From the NCBI GenBank assembly GCA_903882875.1, contig CAIRYQ010000002.1, forward strand, positions 1 to 43,900: a DNA stretch of 43,900 nt. Reading direction: 5' to 3'. The notes below the pieces were generated by a model. That model searched no databases, had not been told where the DNA came from, and saw nothing but the letters and a program-made list of their open reading frames with translations. This DNA comes from an uncultured Spartobacteria bacterium. Lineage in GTDB: Bacteria > Verrucomicrobiota > Verrucomicrobiia > Chthoniobacterales > Chthoniobacteraceae. Below, piece after piece: positions 9,175-17,903 of this stretch (positions are counted from its first letter, which is position 1; the number at the start of each line of letters is the position of its first letter). The position numbers and the translations under genes were made by a program.

Positions 9175-9560
9175 AAGGCGCGCCGTTCCGGTACTGGCGC
9201 GATCCGCTGTGCGTCGTGTCGTGTGCCGCCTACGCGGTGAACCGCTGGCTGCTGAAGCCACACTTCGCGATGGGGCCGTTCATGCGCGGGCATTTCAACG
9301 ACTGCCTGCTGATCCCCGCCGCGCTCCCGCTCGTGCTCTGGCTCCAGCGCAGGCTCGCTCTGCGCACGCACGACGGCGTGCCGCGTGCGGGTGAGATATT
9401 GCTGCACCTCGCGGTGTGGGCATTCATCGCGGAAGGCGCGGGACCGTGGCTCACCCACCACGGGACCGCGGACTGGTGGGACGTGCTCGCATATTCCGCG
9501 GGCGCGGCGGTGTGTTACGTTTTGTGGCGCTGGCGAGAAATGCCTTGCTGGAAGGCGTGA
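9171..9560 (+). CDS. Small multi-pass membrane protein, unknown function
   Basis: A 129-aa protein if started at TTG 9171 (MKGAPFRYWRDPLC). It has about three or four hydrophobic segments: about 10-25, 40-55 (LIPAALPLVLWLQ), 70-85 (ILLHLAVWAFIAE) and 100-118. I recall similar proteins with RYWRDPLC- and RGHFNDCLLIP-like motifs from Planctomycetes and Verrucomicrobia, but no function is known. The frame is open further upstream to 9075; those residues overlap the tiny ORF and look non-coding, so TTG is preferred. It lies upstream of infC. Confidence 0.6.
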   Translation: MKGAPFRYWRDPLCVVSCAAYAVNRWLLKPHFAMGPFMRGHFNDCLLIPAALPLVLWLQRRLALRTHDGVPRAGEILLHLAVWAFIAEGAGPWLTHHGTADWWDVLAYSAGAAVCYVLWRWREMPCWKA

Positions 9561-9600
9561 ATCCCCGTAGGTCGTTGGATTGATGCGCCGCAAAATGGCG

Positions 9601-9693
9601 TGTCCCCCTCCGTGACAGTCGCTCACACGGACGGGTACGGAGCCGCCAGCGACCCCGGCGTGAAAGCCGGACGCAGGCGCGAGCGATACGACA
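9601..9693 (+). promoter_or_regulatory. GC-rich structured leader before infC
   Basis: A likely 5' leader. GTCGCT (9618-9623) pairs with AGCGAC (9648-9653), and CCGGC (9655-9659) pairs with GCCGG (9666-9670) around GTGAAA. infC leaders are often regulatory in other phyla. This one matches no class I recognise, so a regulatory role is only a suggestion. Confidence 0.35.
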
Positions 9694-10362
9694 ATGAAAT
9701 GGGCCGCACCTCTGCTCCACGGAGCGCGGCCCAACGACGACAAGACCATCCAACTCCAAACCATTCGAATCAATCAACGGATCCGCGCGAAAGAAGTGCG
9801 TGTGGTCCTCGCGTCCACGGGGGAACAGCTCGGGGTGATGAAACTTCAGGACGCGCTGCGCAGGGCGATGGATCTCGGTCTGGACCTCGTGGAAGTCTCG
9901 GCGAACGCCATTCCGCCGGTATGCCGCATCGTGGACTTCGGCAAGTTCAAGTACGAGCTCTCCAAGCACGAGAAAGAGAAGAAGTCGAATGCGGCCTCGA
10001 AGATGAAGGAGATCAAGTTCCGCGTGAACATCGGCACGCACGACTACGAGACGAAACTGCGGCACGCGGAGGAATTTTTGGACAAGGGCAACAAGGTTCG
10101 GATGCTTCTGCAATTCCGCGGCCGCGAGATGGCGCACCAGGAACTCGGCATGGGACTCATGGGCAAGATCCGCAAGGATCTCGAAAACATGGGCACGCCC
10201 GAGGCGATGCCGAAGCTCGTCGGACGCAATATTTTCATGAGCCTCGTCCCGCTGCCCGCCGGCAAGCGCAAGCGCCACTTCTTCGGCCCGCACGACATGA
10301 CCCTGCAGGAACCCGACGAACACGACGAGGCGGACGTGGACGTGGACGAGGAGAAAAAGTAG
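9694..10362 (+). CDS. infC: Translation initiation factor IF-3
   Basis: A 222-aa IF-3. It binds the 30S subunit and checks start-codon choice. The N-domain begins at about 23 (IRINQRIRAKEVRVV), the linker carries YELSKHEKEKK near 90-100, and the C-domain contains EIKFRVNIGTHDYETK near 110-125. It has about 20 extra N-terminal residues (MKWAAPLLHGARPNDD) and a 20-residue acidic tail (EPDEHDEADVDVDEE). The ATG at 9694 has no clear Shine-Dalgarno; infC often uses a rare codon, and the in-frame ATC at 9748 is an alternative. The usual partners rpmI and rplT do not follow. Confidence 0.93.
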   Translation: MKWAAPLLHGARPNDDKTIQLQTIRINQRIRAKEVRVVLASTGEQLGVMKLQDALRRAMDLGLDLVEVSANAIPPVCRIVDFGKFKYELSKHEKEKKSNAASKMKEIKFRVNIGTHDYETKLRHAEEFLDKGNKVRMLLQFRGREMAHQELGMGLMGKIRKDLENMGTPEAMPKLVGRNIFMSLVPLPAGKRKRHFFGPHDMTLQEPDEHDEADVDVDEEKK

Positions 10363-10417
10363 GCGCAGCGCAGGCGCGGCCACCGTCTTCACCGCAGGCG
10401 CAGCAAGCAGGCACGCC

Positions 10418-11059
10418 ATGTCCCTGTTCCAACTCGACCCGCAGAGCATCGCCGCGCGCGTTCGTGCCGCGGATGATCGCGCTCCGTTGCCGACGTGTGC
10501 CACGTCCGTCGTGCGTGGCATCATCGGATTCACGCTCCTGAGCGTTGCGGGCTTTGCGCCGTGGCCGATCCTGGATCTCTGGTTGCGGCGCGGGACGGAG
10601 ACGCAGCTCTACATTTCGTGCGTCGCGATCTTCATCGGGCTGAGCGGGCCGCTGCTGCACCGGCTCATCATCGGCCCCGGATCGCTCGCGCGGTTTTACA
10701 AGCTCTTCGCCCCGGCGTTCATCGCGTATGCGGCGGTGTGGATTGCATTCTGGGTGTGGCTGCGCGGGCCTGAAGGCGAGATCGCGGGCGTGCTCGGCGG
10801 CGCCGCGGCGATGGGCGCGGTGCTCGCATTTGCGTTCGACGCGCAGCGGTCGCTCGTGAAAATTATCGCCGTGCTCGCTGTGCCGAATGCGATCGGCTAC
10901 TTCGCGGGCGGCTGGTTCGAGGGCAGGCTGGCGATCGATCACCGGCTCTCTGCGATGCTGCTCTGGGGCGTGTGCTACGGCATCGGCTTCGGTGCGGGAC
11001 TCGGCCTCGCATTCCACATCTGCCAGGCCCACGCCCGCGCCGCACTCGCCGGCAGGTGA
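10418..11059 (+). CDS. Multi-pass membrane protein, unknown function
   Basis: A 213-aa protein with about six hydrophobic segments: roughly 32-55, 62-80, 93-112, 120-138, 144-162 and 176-198, the last Gly-rich (GVCYGIGFGAGLGLAF). The first 30 residues are soluble and cytoplasmic in type. No family is recognised. It lies 55 bp after infC on the same strand; the gap shows no terminator, so co-transcription is possible. High GC and normal codon use suggest a resident gene. Confidence 0.7.
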   Translation: MSLFQLDPQSIAARVRAADDRAPLPTCATSVVRGIIGFTLLSVAGFAPWPILDLWLRRGTETQLYISCVAIFIGLSGPLLHRLIIGPGSLARFYKLFAPAFIAYAAVWIAFWVWLRGPEGEIAGVLGGAAAMGAVLAFAFDAQRSLVKIIAVLAVPNAIGYFAGGWFEGRLAIDHRLSAMLLWGVCYGIGFGAGLGLAFHICQAHARAALAGR

Positions 11060-11140
11060 TCGCTCCTCCGCGGAATACACGGGCCGGTTGCATTGAACAA
11101 CTGGCACCGATCTTGCGTCTCATGGTTGTGCGAATCAAAT

Positions 11141-11210
11141 CGGCGGCAGCGGTAAAATCCGCTGAAACCCGGCAATAAACCGGGACGGGGTTGGAATCCC
11201 CGGCCGCCGG
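11141..11210 (+). ncRNA. tRNA-shaped cloverleaf in the leuD leader
   Basis: Four stems with only Watson-Crick pairs make a complete cloverleaf. The acceptor stem is CGGCGGC (11141-11147) with GCCGCCG (11203-11209). The D-type arm is AGCGG/CCGCT (11148-11152, 11159-11163) with loop TAAAAT. The anticodon-type arm is CCCGG/CCGGG (11168-11172, 11180-11184) with a 7-nt loop CAATAAA. The T-type arm is CGGGG/CCCCG (11186-11190, 11198-11202) with 7-nt loop TTGGAAT. It differs from a working tRNA: no bases 8-9, no U33, C56 of the T loop changed to G, a one-base variable region, and no encoded CCA (GCA follows). It is either a tRNA mimic in the leuD leader or a tRNA relic kept by pairing. Confidence 0.5.
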
Positions 11211-11290
11211 CATTTTTCTTCCCGGCTGTGTGCGGCGCAAAAATTCCTGTTCCCTTTCCGCCGCCGTTCGCTTTCCTACCCGCCCTGCCT

Positions 11291-11839
11291 ATGGCCAACA
11301 TCATCACCAGTCCTGTCTTCGTCGTCCGCGACAACATTGATACGGACCAGATCATCCCCGCCGAGTACCTCACGCTCGTCCCCACGAAACCCGACGAATA
11401 CGAGAAGCTCGGCAGCTACGCGCTCATCGGCCTGCCCGACGACGCGTATCCGGTGAAATTCGTCCCCGCGGGAACAACGAAGACGCCGTATAAAATCGTC
11501 ATCGGCGGAAAAAACTTCGGCTGCGGCAGCTCGCGCGAGCACGCGCCCATCGCCCTCGGTGCGGCGGGTTGCGAAGCCGTGATCGCCGAATCCTTCGCGC
11601 GCATCTTTTTCCGCAACAGCGTCGCCACCGGCGAGCTCTACCCTTACGACGCGAACGAGCGCCTCTGCGAAAAAATTAACACCGGCGACATCGCCACGCT
11701 CGACCTCGACGCCGACACGCTCACCGTCAATGGCACGACCTATCCGCTCAAGCCGCTCGGCGAAGTGCGCCCGGTCATTGATGCCGGAGGCGTCTTCGAC
11801 TACGCGCGCAAGACCGGCATGTTGCCCGCGCAGACTTAG
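11291..11839 (+). CDS. leuD: 3-isopropylmalate dehydratase small subunit
   Basis: A 182-aa LeuD, the swivelling domain of isopropylmalate isomerase in leucine biosynthesis; it pairs with LeuC, which is not in this window. NIDTDQIIPAEYL is at 15-27 and the phosphate-binding signature GCGSSREH at 77-84. The length fits the short LeuD/HacB type (about 160-200 aa), so homoaconitase or methylmalate substrates cannot be ruled out from this subunit alone. The ATG at 11291 is chosen because the upstream frame is non-conserved. The cloverleaf at 11141-11210 is 80 bp upstream. Confidence 0.9.
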   Translation: MANIITSPVFVVRDNIDTDQIIPAEYLTLVPTKPDEYEKLGSYALIGLPDDAYPVKFVPAGTTKTPYKIVIGGKNFGCGSSREHAPIALGAAGCEAVIAESFARIFFRNSVATGELYPYDANERLCEKINTGDIATLDLDADTLTVNGTTYPLKPLGEVRPVIDAGGVFDYARKTGMLPAQT

Positions 11840-11946
11840 CGCAATCCGGAAAAATCACGCACCGCGTGATGCGGCACCGCGTGATGCGAAAACGCACTTG
11901 AGTCCGGGCCGCACCGCGCACATTGTCTGGCCGCACGCGTTTCCAC

Positions 11947-12020
11947 GCGGGTATAGCTTAATGGTAAAGTTCCAGTCTTCCAAACTGGCCATGAGGGTTC
12001 GATTCCCTCTACCCGCTCCA
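11947..12020 (+). tRNA. tRNA-Gly (anticodon TCC)
   Basis: A complete 74-nt tRNA with encoded CCA (12018-12020). The acceptor stem is GCGGGTA (11947-11953) with TACCCGC (12010-12016). The D arm is GCTT/AAGT and the anticodon arm is CCAGT-CTTCCAA-ACTGG with TCC at 11979-11981. The T arm is GAGGG-TTCGATT-CCCTC. It is a single gene, with no intron and no cluster. Confidence 0.97.
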
Positions 12021-12143
12021 CGACTGTATTCATCAGGCCTGCAGGGCGATTCACGGTTCAAAAGTTGGCGGTTGGGTGACATCGCGCCGTTTCTTACGGT
12101 CTGAGGCTGCGGTGGTGACGCAGGCACGCGAACGGGCTGCCTT

Positions 12144-12180
12144 GGACGCTCAAGGATGGACGTTGAGCGTTGAATGTTTC
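12144..12180. repeat. Word-type inverted repeat, GTTGAGC word (short)
   Basis: ACGCTCAA (12146-12153) pairs perfectly with TTGAGCGT (12163-12170) around a 9-nt loop. The second arm continues as 7-nt words, GTTGAGC GTTGAAT GTTTCAA. This is a short or truncated member of the group at 4849, 30149 and 41138. It lies just upstream of the ligase start at 12193. Confidence 0.55.
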
Positions 12181-12192
12181 AATACCGCTCCG

Positions 12193-13578
12193 ATGACTGA
12201 CCGCGAAAACAGCAACCCCATCCTCGCCGTGTGGCGCACCGTGCTCGACCGGCGCGCGGGCGACGCCGCGATCCTGTCGGCGGATGGAAAGGTCGCGCGC
12301 ACTTTTTCGGACATCGAGGCGGAGGCGCGCGGGTTCGACTGCGCGCTGGAAAAGCTGCCGCCTAGCGCGGCAGTCGGCGTGCAGTTTGGAAATGATGCGC
12401 GCGTCCCGGCGCTGCTGCTCGCGCTGTGGCGGCGCGGGCTTGTGCCGGTCGCGCTGGATCGCTCGCTCGCGAAGGACGCGCGGACGGCGGCGCTCGGCGT
12501 TTGCGGCGCGGCGGCGCTCGTCACGGAGTCGTTCGTCGGCGGAATCGCTATCGAGCGACTCGCGTCCGGTGGTGGGCGCGCGACGGACGCGGATTTTCTG
12601 AAGCTCACCTCGGGCACGACCGGCGTCCCGCGCGCGATCCGGTTTCGCGCGGCGCAGTTGCTCGCGGACTGCGAGGCAGTGTGCGACACGATGGGCATCG
12701 GCGGCAGCGATCTGAATTTCGGCGTGATTCCTTGGTCGCACAGCTACGGCTTCAGCAATCTGCTCACACCATTGCTCTGCCGCGGCGTGCCGGTGGTCGC
12801 GAGCGACGAACGTCTGCCGCGCGCGCTGCTCGACGGTCTCGCGCGCACGGGCGCGACGGTGTTCCCCGGACTGCCCGTGCTTTTTCAAAAGCTCGCCGAG
12901 ACGGATTCCGCGCCGCTGCCAAAGATGCGCCTGTGCATCAGTGCCGGCGCACCGCTTTCCGCTGCGACGGCGGAGAAATTCCGCGCGCGGTTCGAGCTGA
13001 AAATCCACAGCTTCTACGGCAGCAGCGAATGCGGCGGCATCGCGTATGATGCGAGCGACGAGGCGGTGTCCGAGGGCTGTGTGGGCGAAGCAATGCGCGG
13101 TGTGAGGCTCGTGCATGACGTGGAGAGCGGGCGCGTCGAAGTGCATGGGCCCGCCGTCGGCGACGGATATTTTCCCGAGACGGATGAGAGCGTGCTCGGC
13201 GGCGGACGCTTCGTGCCGGGCGATCTCGTGAAGCGCACGCCGCAGGGCCTCGTGCTCGCTGGGCGCGTGAATGATCTGATCAACGTCGCTGGCCGCAAAC
13301 TCAATCCTGCGGAGGTCGAGACGTGCCTGCGAAAGATGAGCGGCGTGCGCGATGCGATGGTCTTCGGTGTGCCGAATGAATTGCGCGGCGAAGAGCCGGC
13401 GGCTTGCGTCGTCGGCAAATTGACTCCCGACCAGTTGCGGCAGTTTTGCGTGACGAATCTCGCCGCATGGCAGGTGCCGCGAGATTTCTGGATCGTGGAC
13501 GCACTGCCGTTCAACGAGCGCGGCAAGGTGAGCCGTCGCGCACTTGCGGAGTTGTATCGGGTGCGCGTCTGCTCGTAG
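12193..13578 (+). CDS. AMP-forming acyl-CoA synthetase / ligase
   Basis: A 461-aa ANL-superfamily adenylating enzyme that would activate a carboxylic acid to an acyl-AMP and pass it to CoA or a carrier. The P-loop motif LTSGTTGVPR is at about 137-146, YGSSECGG (A5-type) at about 273-280, GDLVKRT at about 342, the hinge GRVNDLINVAGRKLNP at about 355-370, and the catalytic lysine in ERGKVSR at about 443. It is about 50 residues shorter than typical family members, mostly at the N-terminus. Start chosen at ATG 12193; the upstream frame crosses a repeat. Substrate unknown. Confidence 0.82.
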   Translation: MTDRENSNPILAVWRTVLDRRAGDAAILSADGKVARTFSDIEAEARGFDCALEKLPPSAAVGVQFGNDARVPALLLALWRRGLVPVALDRSLAKDARTAALGVCGAAALVTESFVGGIAIERLASGGGRATDADFLKLTSGTTGVPRAIRFRAAQLLADCEAVCDTMGIGGSDLNFGVIPWSHSYGFSNLLTPLLCRGVPVVASDERLPRALLDGLARTGATVFPGLPVLFQKLAETDSAPLPKMRLCISAGAPLSAATAEKFRARFELKIHSFYGSSECGGIAYDASDEAVSEGCVGEAMRGVRLVHDVESGRVEVHGPAVGDGYFPETDESVLGGGRFVPGDLVKRTPQGLVLAGRVNDLINVAGRKLNPAEVETCLRKMSGVRDAMVFGVPNELRGEEPAACVVGKLTPDQLRQFCVTNLAAWQVPRDFWIVDALPFNERGKVSRRALAELYRVRVCS

Positions 13579-13707
13579 CCGAATTCGCGGGCGGTGAACT
13601 TTTCGTCAAATAATACGTGTAAGTAGTAATTGACTTCGCACGCTCCGAATCCTACCAACCCGCTCCACGCTGCGAAAACCGCGCGCAATTCCGCTCCCAT
13701 TGCTCCC

Positions 13708-16236
13708 ATGAAAATCCGTCTCGCTCCTTCCGTCGCCGTCGCCGTCGCCTCATCGTTTTTTGTGCTGAGTCTTGCGCACGCTGCGAAGAAACCGCTGAAA
13801 GGCCAGCCCGCCGCCGACGCTGCGCCTGCAAAATCCGGAGCCATCACAGGCTGGCTGAACTGGCGCGGGCCTTCGCAAAATGGAACGTCGCCGGAGACCG
13901 GGCTGCCCGACAAGGTGGACGCGAAGAAGCCGCTGTGGACCGCGAATTTCCCAGGCCAGAGCACGCCCGTGATCGCGAACGGCCGGCTCTATATCAATGG
14001 CTACACGGGCGACGGGCCGGACCTGCGCGAGGGCGTGACGTGCTTCGATGCGGACACCGGCAAGATCCTCTGGCAGCACCTCGAAAACGATTTCCTCAGC
14101 GACATTATCTACCTGCGCTACTCGACGGGATCGCCGACCGTGGATGCGGAGACGGGCAACGTCTATGTGCAGGGATCGCAGGGAATTCTCTCGTGCTTCA
14201 GCGCGGATGGAAAAGTGCTCTGGCAGCGTTCGCTCGGCGAGGAATACGGACGGCTGACTTTTCCGAACGGACGCACGGCGACGCCGGTGATTGATCGCGA
14301 TCTCGTGATCACGCGCGGCATCACGAGCGGCTGGGGCGCTGCGGGTCCGGCTGCGGACCGGCTTCTCGCGTTCGACAAAAAATCCGGCGAACTCGTGTGG
14401 CTCAGCTCGCCTGCGGATCGTCCGCAGGATCCGACTTTCTCGCCGCTGCAAATGTCGTGGTTCGACGGCAAGCGCGTGTTTTTCACCGCGTGCGGCGACT
14501 CCTCGATCGCGTGCGTGAATGCGCGCACGGGCGATCCGCTGTTCCGTTTTCCCGCGGCAAAGGCGGGCGCGAAGGGCGGCATCAATGGCGGCGTGCTGCG
14601 CTACAAGGATTCGCTGATCGTCGCGCACGAGTCGGAGAATGTGGACACGAGCGAAGTCGGCCGCACGGCGATGTATCGCATCCCTGCGCCGGGCGATGCG
14701 CCGAAGACGGTCATGCCCTCGGCCTACGCGATTCCGCCGGGCATGAATATTTTCTCGCCGAAGGAACTCGAGCAGTGGCGCAACCCGCTCGGCAACCTCG
14801 GTTCCTCGCCCGCGCTCGCCGGCAACACGCTGTATGAAGTGACGGGCGTCGGCGAATTCGCCGCGGTGAACGCCGACACGGGCGAGGTGAAGTGGAAGAA
14901 GAAGCTTGGGCCGGAGAACCGCCAGTCGTCCCCGTTCGTCGCGGATGGAAAAGTGTATGTCGCATTTTACATCGCCGGAGCGGACGCGAGCGCCGCGGGC
15001 GGCGACAACGAGGTGGGCAACGGCGAGCTGTTCATTTTCAAGCCCGGAGAAAAGGACGCCGAAGTGCTGAGCCGCACGAAGCTCACGGGCCGCTGCTTCG
15101 GCTCGCCCATCGCCTACAATGGCAAGCTCTACGTGCAAACGGACAAGATGCTCTACGCCTTTGGCAAAAAGGGCGATAACGCGGGCGCGAAGTCCGTCGT
15201 GTGGAAGGAAGAGGGCTGGCCGGAAAAAGCGGGTGCTCCCGCGAAGCTGCAAATCATCCCGAACGAGACGCTGCTGCGCCCCGGCCAGAGCGCAAAGCTG
15301 CGCGTGCGCGCGCTCGATGCGAATGGTTTCACGGCGAATGAGGCCGTGGATCTGAAGACGGTGAAATTCGACAACTTCATCCCGCCGACCGCGCTGGTGA
15401 AGGCGAAGATGACCGGCTCGGTCGTGGACGGCGCGCTCGTCGCGGAAAAGGCGACGCTGCCGAGTGCGGGTGCGTTCATCGCGGTGGCGAAAGAGGGCGA
15501 CAAGGAAATCAGCGGCACCTTCCGCGGCCGCGTGCAGCTCGACTTGCCGATTCATCTCGATTTCGAGACGACGGAACTGAAGGACAAGACCGGCCCCGGC
15601 GTCGGCAACGAACCGCCGGTGCTCGTTTCGCCCGGCCCCGGGCTTCCGCCGCCGCCTGCCGGCCCGACGAATTGGAACACCATCGAGCCGCAGACGGCAT
15701 TTTCCTATCCGCCGCTCCCGTGGACCGGCGCGCGCTTTCGCTTTGAAGTCCGCGAGGCGCCCGGCGGCGGCAAGGCGCTGTGCAAGACGATTGACAACAA
15801 ATTGTTTCAGCGCGGCCAGGCATTCATCGGCCATCCGGACATGAAGAACTACACCATCGAGGCCGACGTGCTCACCGAGGGCAACAAGCGCAAGATGTCC
15901 GACGTCGGACTCATCAACCAGCGATACCTCGTGATCATCCGCGGCAATGCGCGCGAAATCGAAATCAGCTCAAACCTCGAGCGCATCAAGGCGACCGTGC
16001 CGTTCACGTTCACGCCGAACGAGTGGTATCACCTGAAGGTAAAAGTGGACGTGACGAAGGACGGCAGCGGCGTGGTGCGCGCGAAGGCGTGGAAAAAAGC
16101 CGAGGCCGAGCCCGCCGCATGGACGATCGAGTTTGCGCACAAGCACGCGCATGAAAATGGCTCGCCGGGCATCTTCTCGCTCTCGCCGCAGGAACAGCGC
16201 GCGTGGATTGACAACATCGAGGTGAAGCCGAACTGA
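13708..16236 (+). CDS. Secreted PQQ-like propeller protein with C-terminal jelly-roll domain
   Basis: An 842-aa exported protein. Signal peptide at about 1-26 (ends LAHAA). An eight-bladed-type propeller at about 45-520 has recurring strand motifs such as CFDADTGKILWQ, LLAFDKKSGELVW and AAVNADTGEVKWKKK. A linker with PPPPAG follows, then a DUF1080/LamG-like beta-sandwich at about 670-840 ending AWIDNIEVKPN. True PQQ-enzyme ligands are not evident; such proteins are often annotated BamB-like and their role is uncertain. Start at ATG 13708 gives the signal peptide; the upstream TTG frame does not. It pairs with the next propeller gene 52 bp on. The 13579-13707 gap shows nothing notable. Confidence 0.85.
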   Translation: MKIRLAPSVAVAVASSFFVLSLAHAAKKPLKGQPAADAAPAKSGAITGWLNWRGPSQNGTSPETGLPDKVDAKKPLWTANFPGQSTPVIANGRLYINGYTGDGPDLREGVTCFDADTGKILWQHLENDFLSDIIYLRYSTGSPTVDAETGNVYVQGSQGILSCFSADGKVLWQRSLGEEYGRLTFPNGRTATPVIDRDLVITRGITSGWGAAGPAADRLLAFDKKSGELVWLSSPADRPQDPTFSPLQMSWFDGKRVFFTACGDSSIACVNARTGDPLFRFPAAKAGAKGGINGGVLRYKDSLIVAHESENVDTSEVGRTAMYRIPAPGDAPKTVMPSAYAIPPGMNIFSPKELEQWRNPLGNLGSSPALAGNTLYEVTGVGEFAAVNADTGEVKWKKKLGPENRQSSPFVADGKVYVAFYIAGADASAAGGDNEVGNGELFIFKPGEKDAEVLSRTKLTGRCFGSPIAYNGKLYVQTDKMLYAFGKKGDNAGAKSVVWKEEGWPEKAGAPAKLQIIPNETLLRPGQSAKLRVRALDANGFTANEAVDLKTVKFDNFIPPTALVKAKMTGSVVDGALVAEKATLPSAGAFIAVAKEGDKEISGTFRGRVQLDLPIHLDFETTELKDKTGPGVGNEPPVLVSPGPGLPPPPAGPTNWNTIEPQTAFSYPPLPWTGARFRFEVREAPGGGKALCKTIDNKLFQRGQAFIGHPDMKNYTIEADVLTEGNKRKMSDVGLINQRYLVIIRGNAREIEISSNLERIKATVPFTFTPNEWYHLKVKVDVTKDGSGVVRAKAWKKAEAEPAAWTIEFAHKHAHENGSPGIFSLSPQEQRAWIDNIEVKPN

Positions 16237-16288
16237 CGCGCCGCATTTTTCCAACGAACCGATTCCCAAACTCAACGACTCCGCACTC

Positions 16289-17869
16289 ATGAACATCCGC
16301 ACCTTCACCGCCGCCGCACTCGCCGGCATCGCATTCACCTCCGTGCTCCGCTCCGACGACTGGCCCGGCTGGGGCGGCAGCGATCCGGGGCGCAACATGT
16401 ATTCGACCGCGAAGGGCATCCCAGCGAAGTTCGAGCCCGGCAAGTTCAAGAAGAACTCCGAGGAGATCGACATGGCCACGACGAAGAACGTGAAGTGGAT
16501 CGCGAAGCTCGGCTCGCAGACTTACGGCAACACGGTCGTCGCTTACGGGCACGTTTACATCGGCACGAACAACGCGGGCGTGCGCGACCCGCGCTTCAAG
16601 GACGACAAGTCGGTGCTGCTCTGCCTCGACGAGAAGAACGGCGACCTCATCTGGCAGTTCACGGTGCCGAAGCTTGCGAGCGGCAAGGTGAATGACTGGG
16701 AATATCTCGGCTACCTCAGCGCGCCGTTCGTGGACGGCAACACGCTCTACTCGGTGACGAGCCGCTGCGAGGTCGTCGCGCTGAACGCCGACGGCCAGAA
16801 AAACGGCAATACGGGCACTTTCAAGGACGAGGGCCAGTACATGGTCGGCCCCGGCAAGCCGAAGGTCGAGGTCACCGCGAAGGACGCGGACATCCTCTGG
16901 AAATACGACATGATGGACGAGCTCGGCGTGTTCCCGCACAACGCGTCGAACAGCTCGCCGCTCGTGCTTGACGACAAGATTTTCGTCTGCACCAGCAACG
17001 GCCAGGACTGGTCGCACGTCACGATTCCCTCGCCGCAGTCGCCGAGCTTCATCGTGCTCGACAAGAAGACCGGCGCGCTCATCGGCGAGGACGACGCGAA
17101 AATCGGTCCGCACATTTTCCACGGCGAGTGGAGTTCGGCGAGCGCGGGAAAAGTGGACGGCAAATGGCAGGTCTATTTCGGCGGCGGCGACGGATTCCTC
17201 TACGCGTTCGACCCGAACCCCGTGAAGGAAGGCGACGGCAACTACATGAAGACGATTTGGAAATTTGAAATCGTCCCCGACGAATACAAGCACGACAAAA
17301 CCGGCAAGCCCTACAAGTATCCCGCGCCCGAAGGCCCGAGCGAAATCATCGCCACGCCCGTCGTGTACAAGGGCAAAATCTACGTCGCGTGCGGACAGGA
17401 TCCTGAGCACGGCGAAGGCGTCGGCCGCCTCATCTGCATTGATCCGACGGGCCTCAAGGGCGACGTGACCAAGACGAAGGGCGCGCTCGTGTGGGACTTC
17501 AAGGACATCAAGCGGAGCATCAGCACCGTGGCGATCGATCCCGCGACCGACCTGCTCTTCACCGGCGACTACAGCGGCTTCGTGTATTGCATTGATTCGA
17601 AGACCGGCAAGCTGCTCTGGCAGCACGACACGCAGGCGCACATCTGGGGTTCCCCGATGATCGCCGACGGAAAAGTGTTCATCGGAAATGAGGACGGCGA
17701 CCTGTACGTCTTCGAGGCGGGCAAGGAGAAAAAGCTCCTCAACCAAGTGAACATGGGCGCCCCGATCCTTTCGACGCCCGTCGTCGCGAATGGCATGCTC
17801 TTCGTGAACACGCAGACGCATCTTTACGCCATCGGCGAAGGCGCGAAGGCGGAGGAAAAGCAGAAGTAG
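16289..17869 (+). CDS. Secreted PQQ-like propeller protein
   Basis: A 526-aa exported protein with a short signal peptide (MNIRTFTAAALAGIAFTSV). The DDWPGWGGSDPGRN opening at about 23-36 is a typical start for this planctomycete/verrucomicrobial propeller type. Blade motifs include LLCLDEKNGDLIWQF, FIVLDKKTGALIGEDD, YCIDSKTGKLLWQHD and YVFEAGKEKK. Function is not known; by analogy with quinoproteins it could be a periplasmic dehydrogenase or a scaffold. It sits between a larger propeller protein and an MFS carrier, all same-strand with 34-52 bp gaps, which suggests one operon. Confidence 0.87.
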   Translation: MNIRTFTAAALAGIAFTSVLRSDDWPGWGGSDPGRNMYSTAKGIPAKFEPGKFKKNSEEIDMATTKNVKWIAKLGSQTYGNTVVAYGHVYIGTNNAGVRDPRFKDDKSVLLCLDEKNGDLIWQFTVPKLASGKVNDWEYLGYLSAPFVDGNTLYSVTSRCEVVALNADGQKNGNTGTFKDEGQYMVGPGKPKVEVTAKDADILWKYDMMDELGVFPHNASNSSPLVLDDKIFVCTSNGQDWSHVTIPSPQSPSFIVLDKKTGALIGEDDAKIGPHIFHGEWSSASAGKVDGKWQVYFGGGDGFLYAFDPNPVKEGDGNYMKTIWKFEIVPDEYKHDKTGKPYKYPAPEGPSEIIATPVVYKGKIYVACGQDPEHGEGVGRLICIDPTGLKGDVTKTKGALVWDFKDIKRSISTVAIDPATDLLFTGDYSGFVYCIDSKTGKLLWQHDTQAHIWGSPMIADGKVFIGNEDGDLYVFEAGKEKKLLNQVNMGAPILSTPVVANGMLFVNTQTHLYAIGEGAKAEEKQK

Positions 17870-17903
17870 TCGCGCCGCGCTAAACTTTTCCGAAAACGAT
17901 CCC

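Noticed and set aside
11141-11210. A functional tRNA gene
   Set aside because: It lacks positions 8-9, U33, C56 and CCA, so it is listed as a tRNA-like structure only.
11836-12127. Antisense frames containing VEGIEPSWPVWKTGT-like peptide
   Set aside because: This is the reverse translation of the tRNA-Gly gene at 11947-12020.
13750-15834. A 694-codon minus-strand frame opposite the first propeller gene
   Set aside because: It is rich in Arg, Ala and His with no domain, as expected for the shadow of a high-GC gene; the plus strand has a signal peptide and clear blade motifs.
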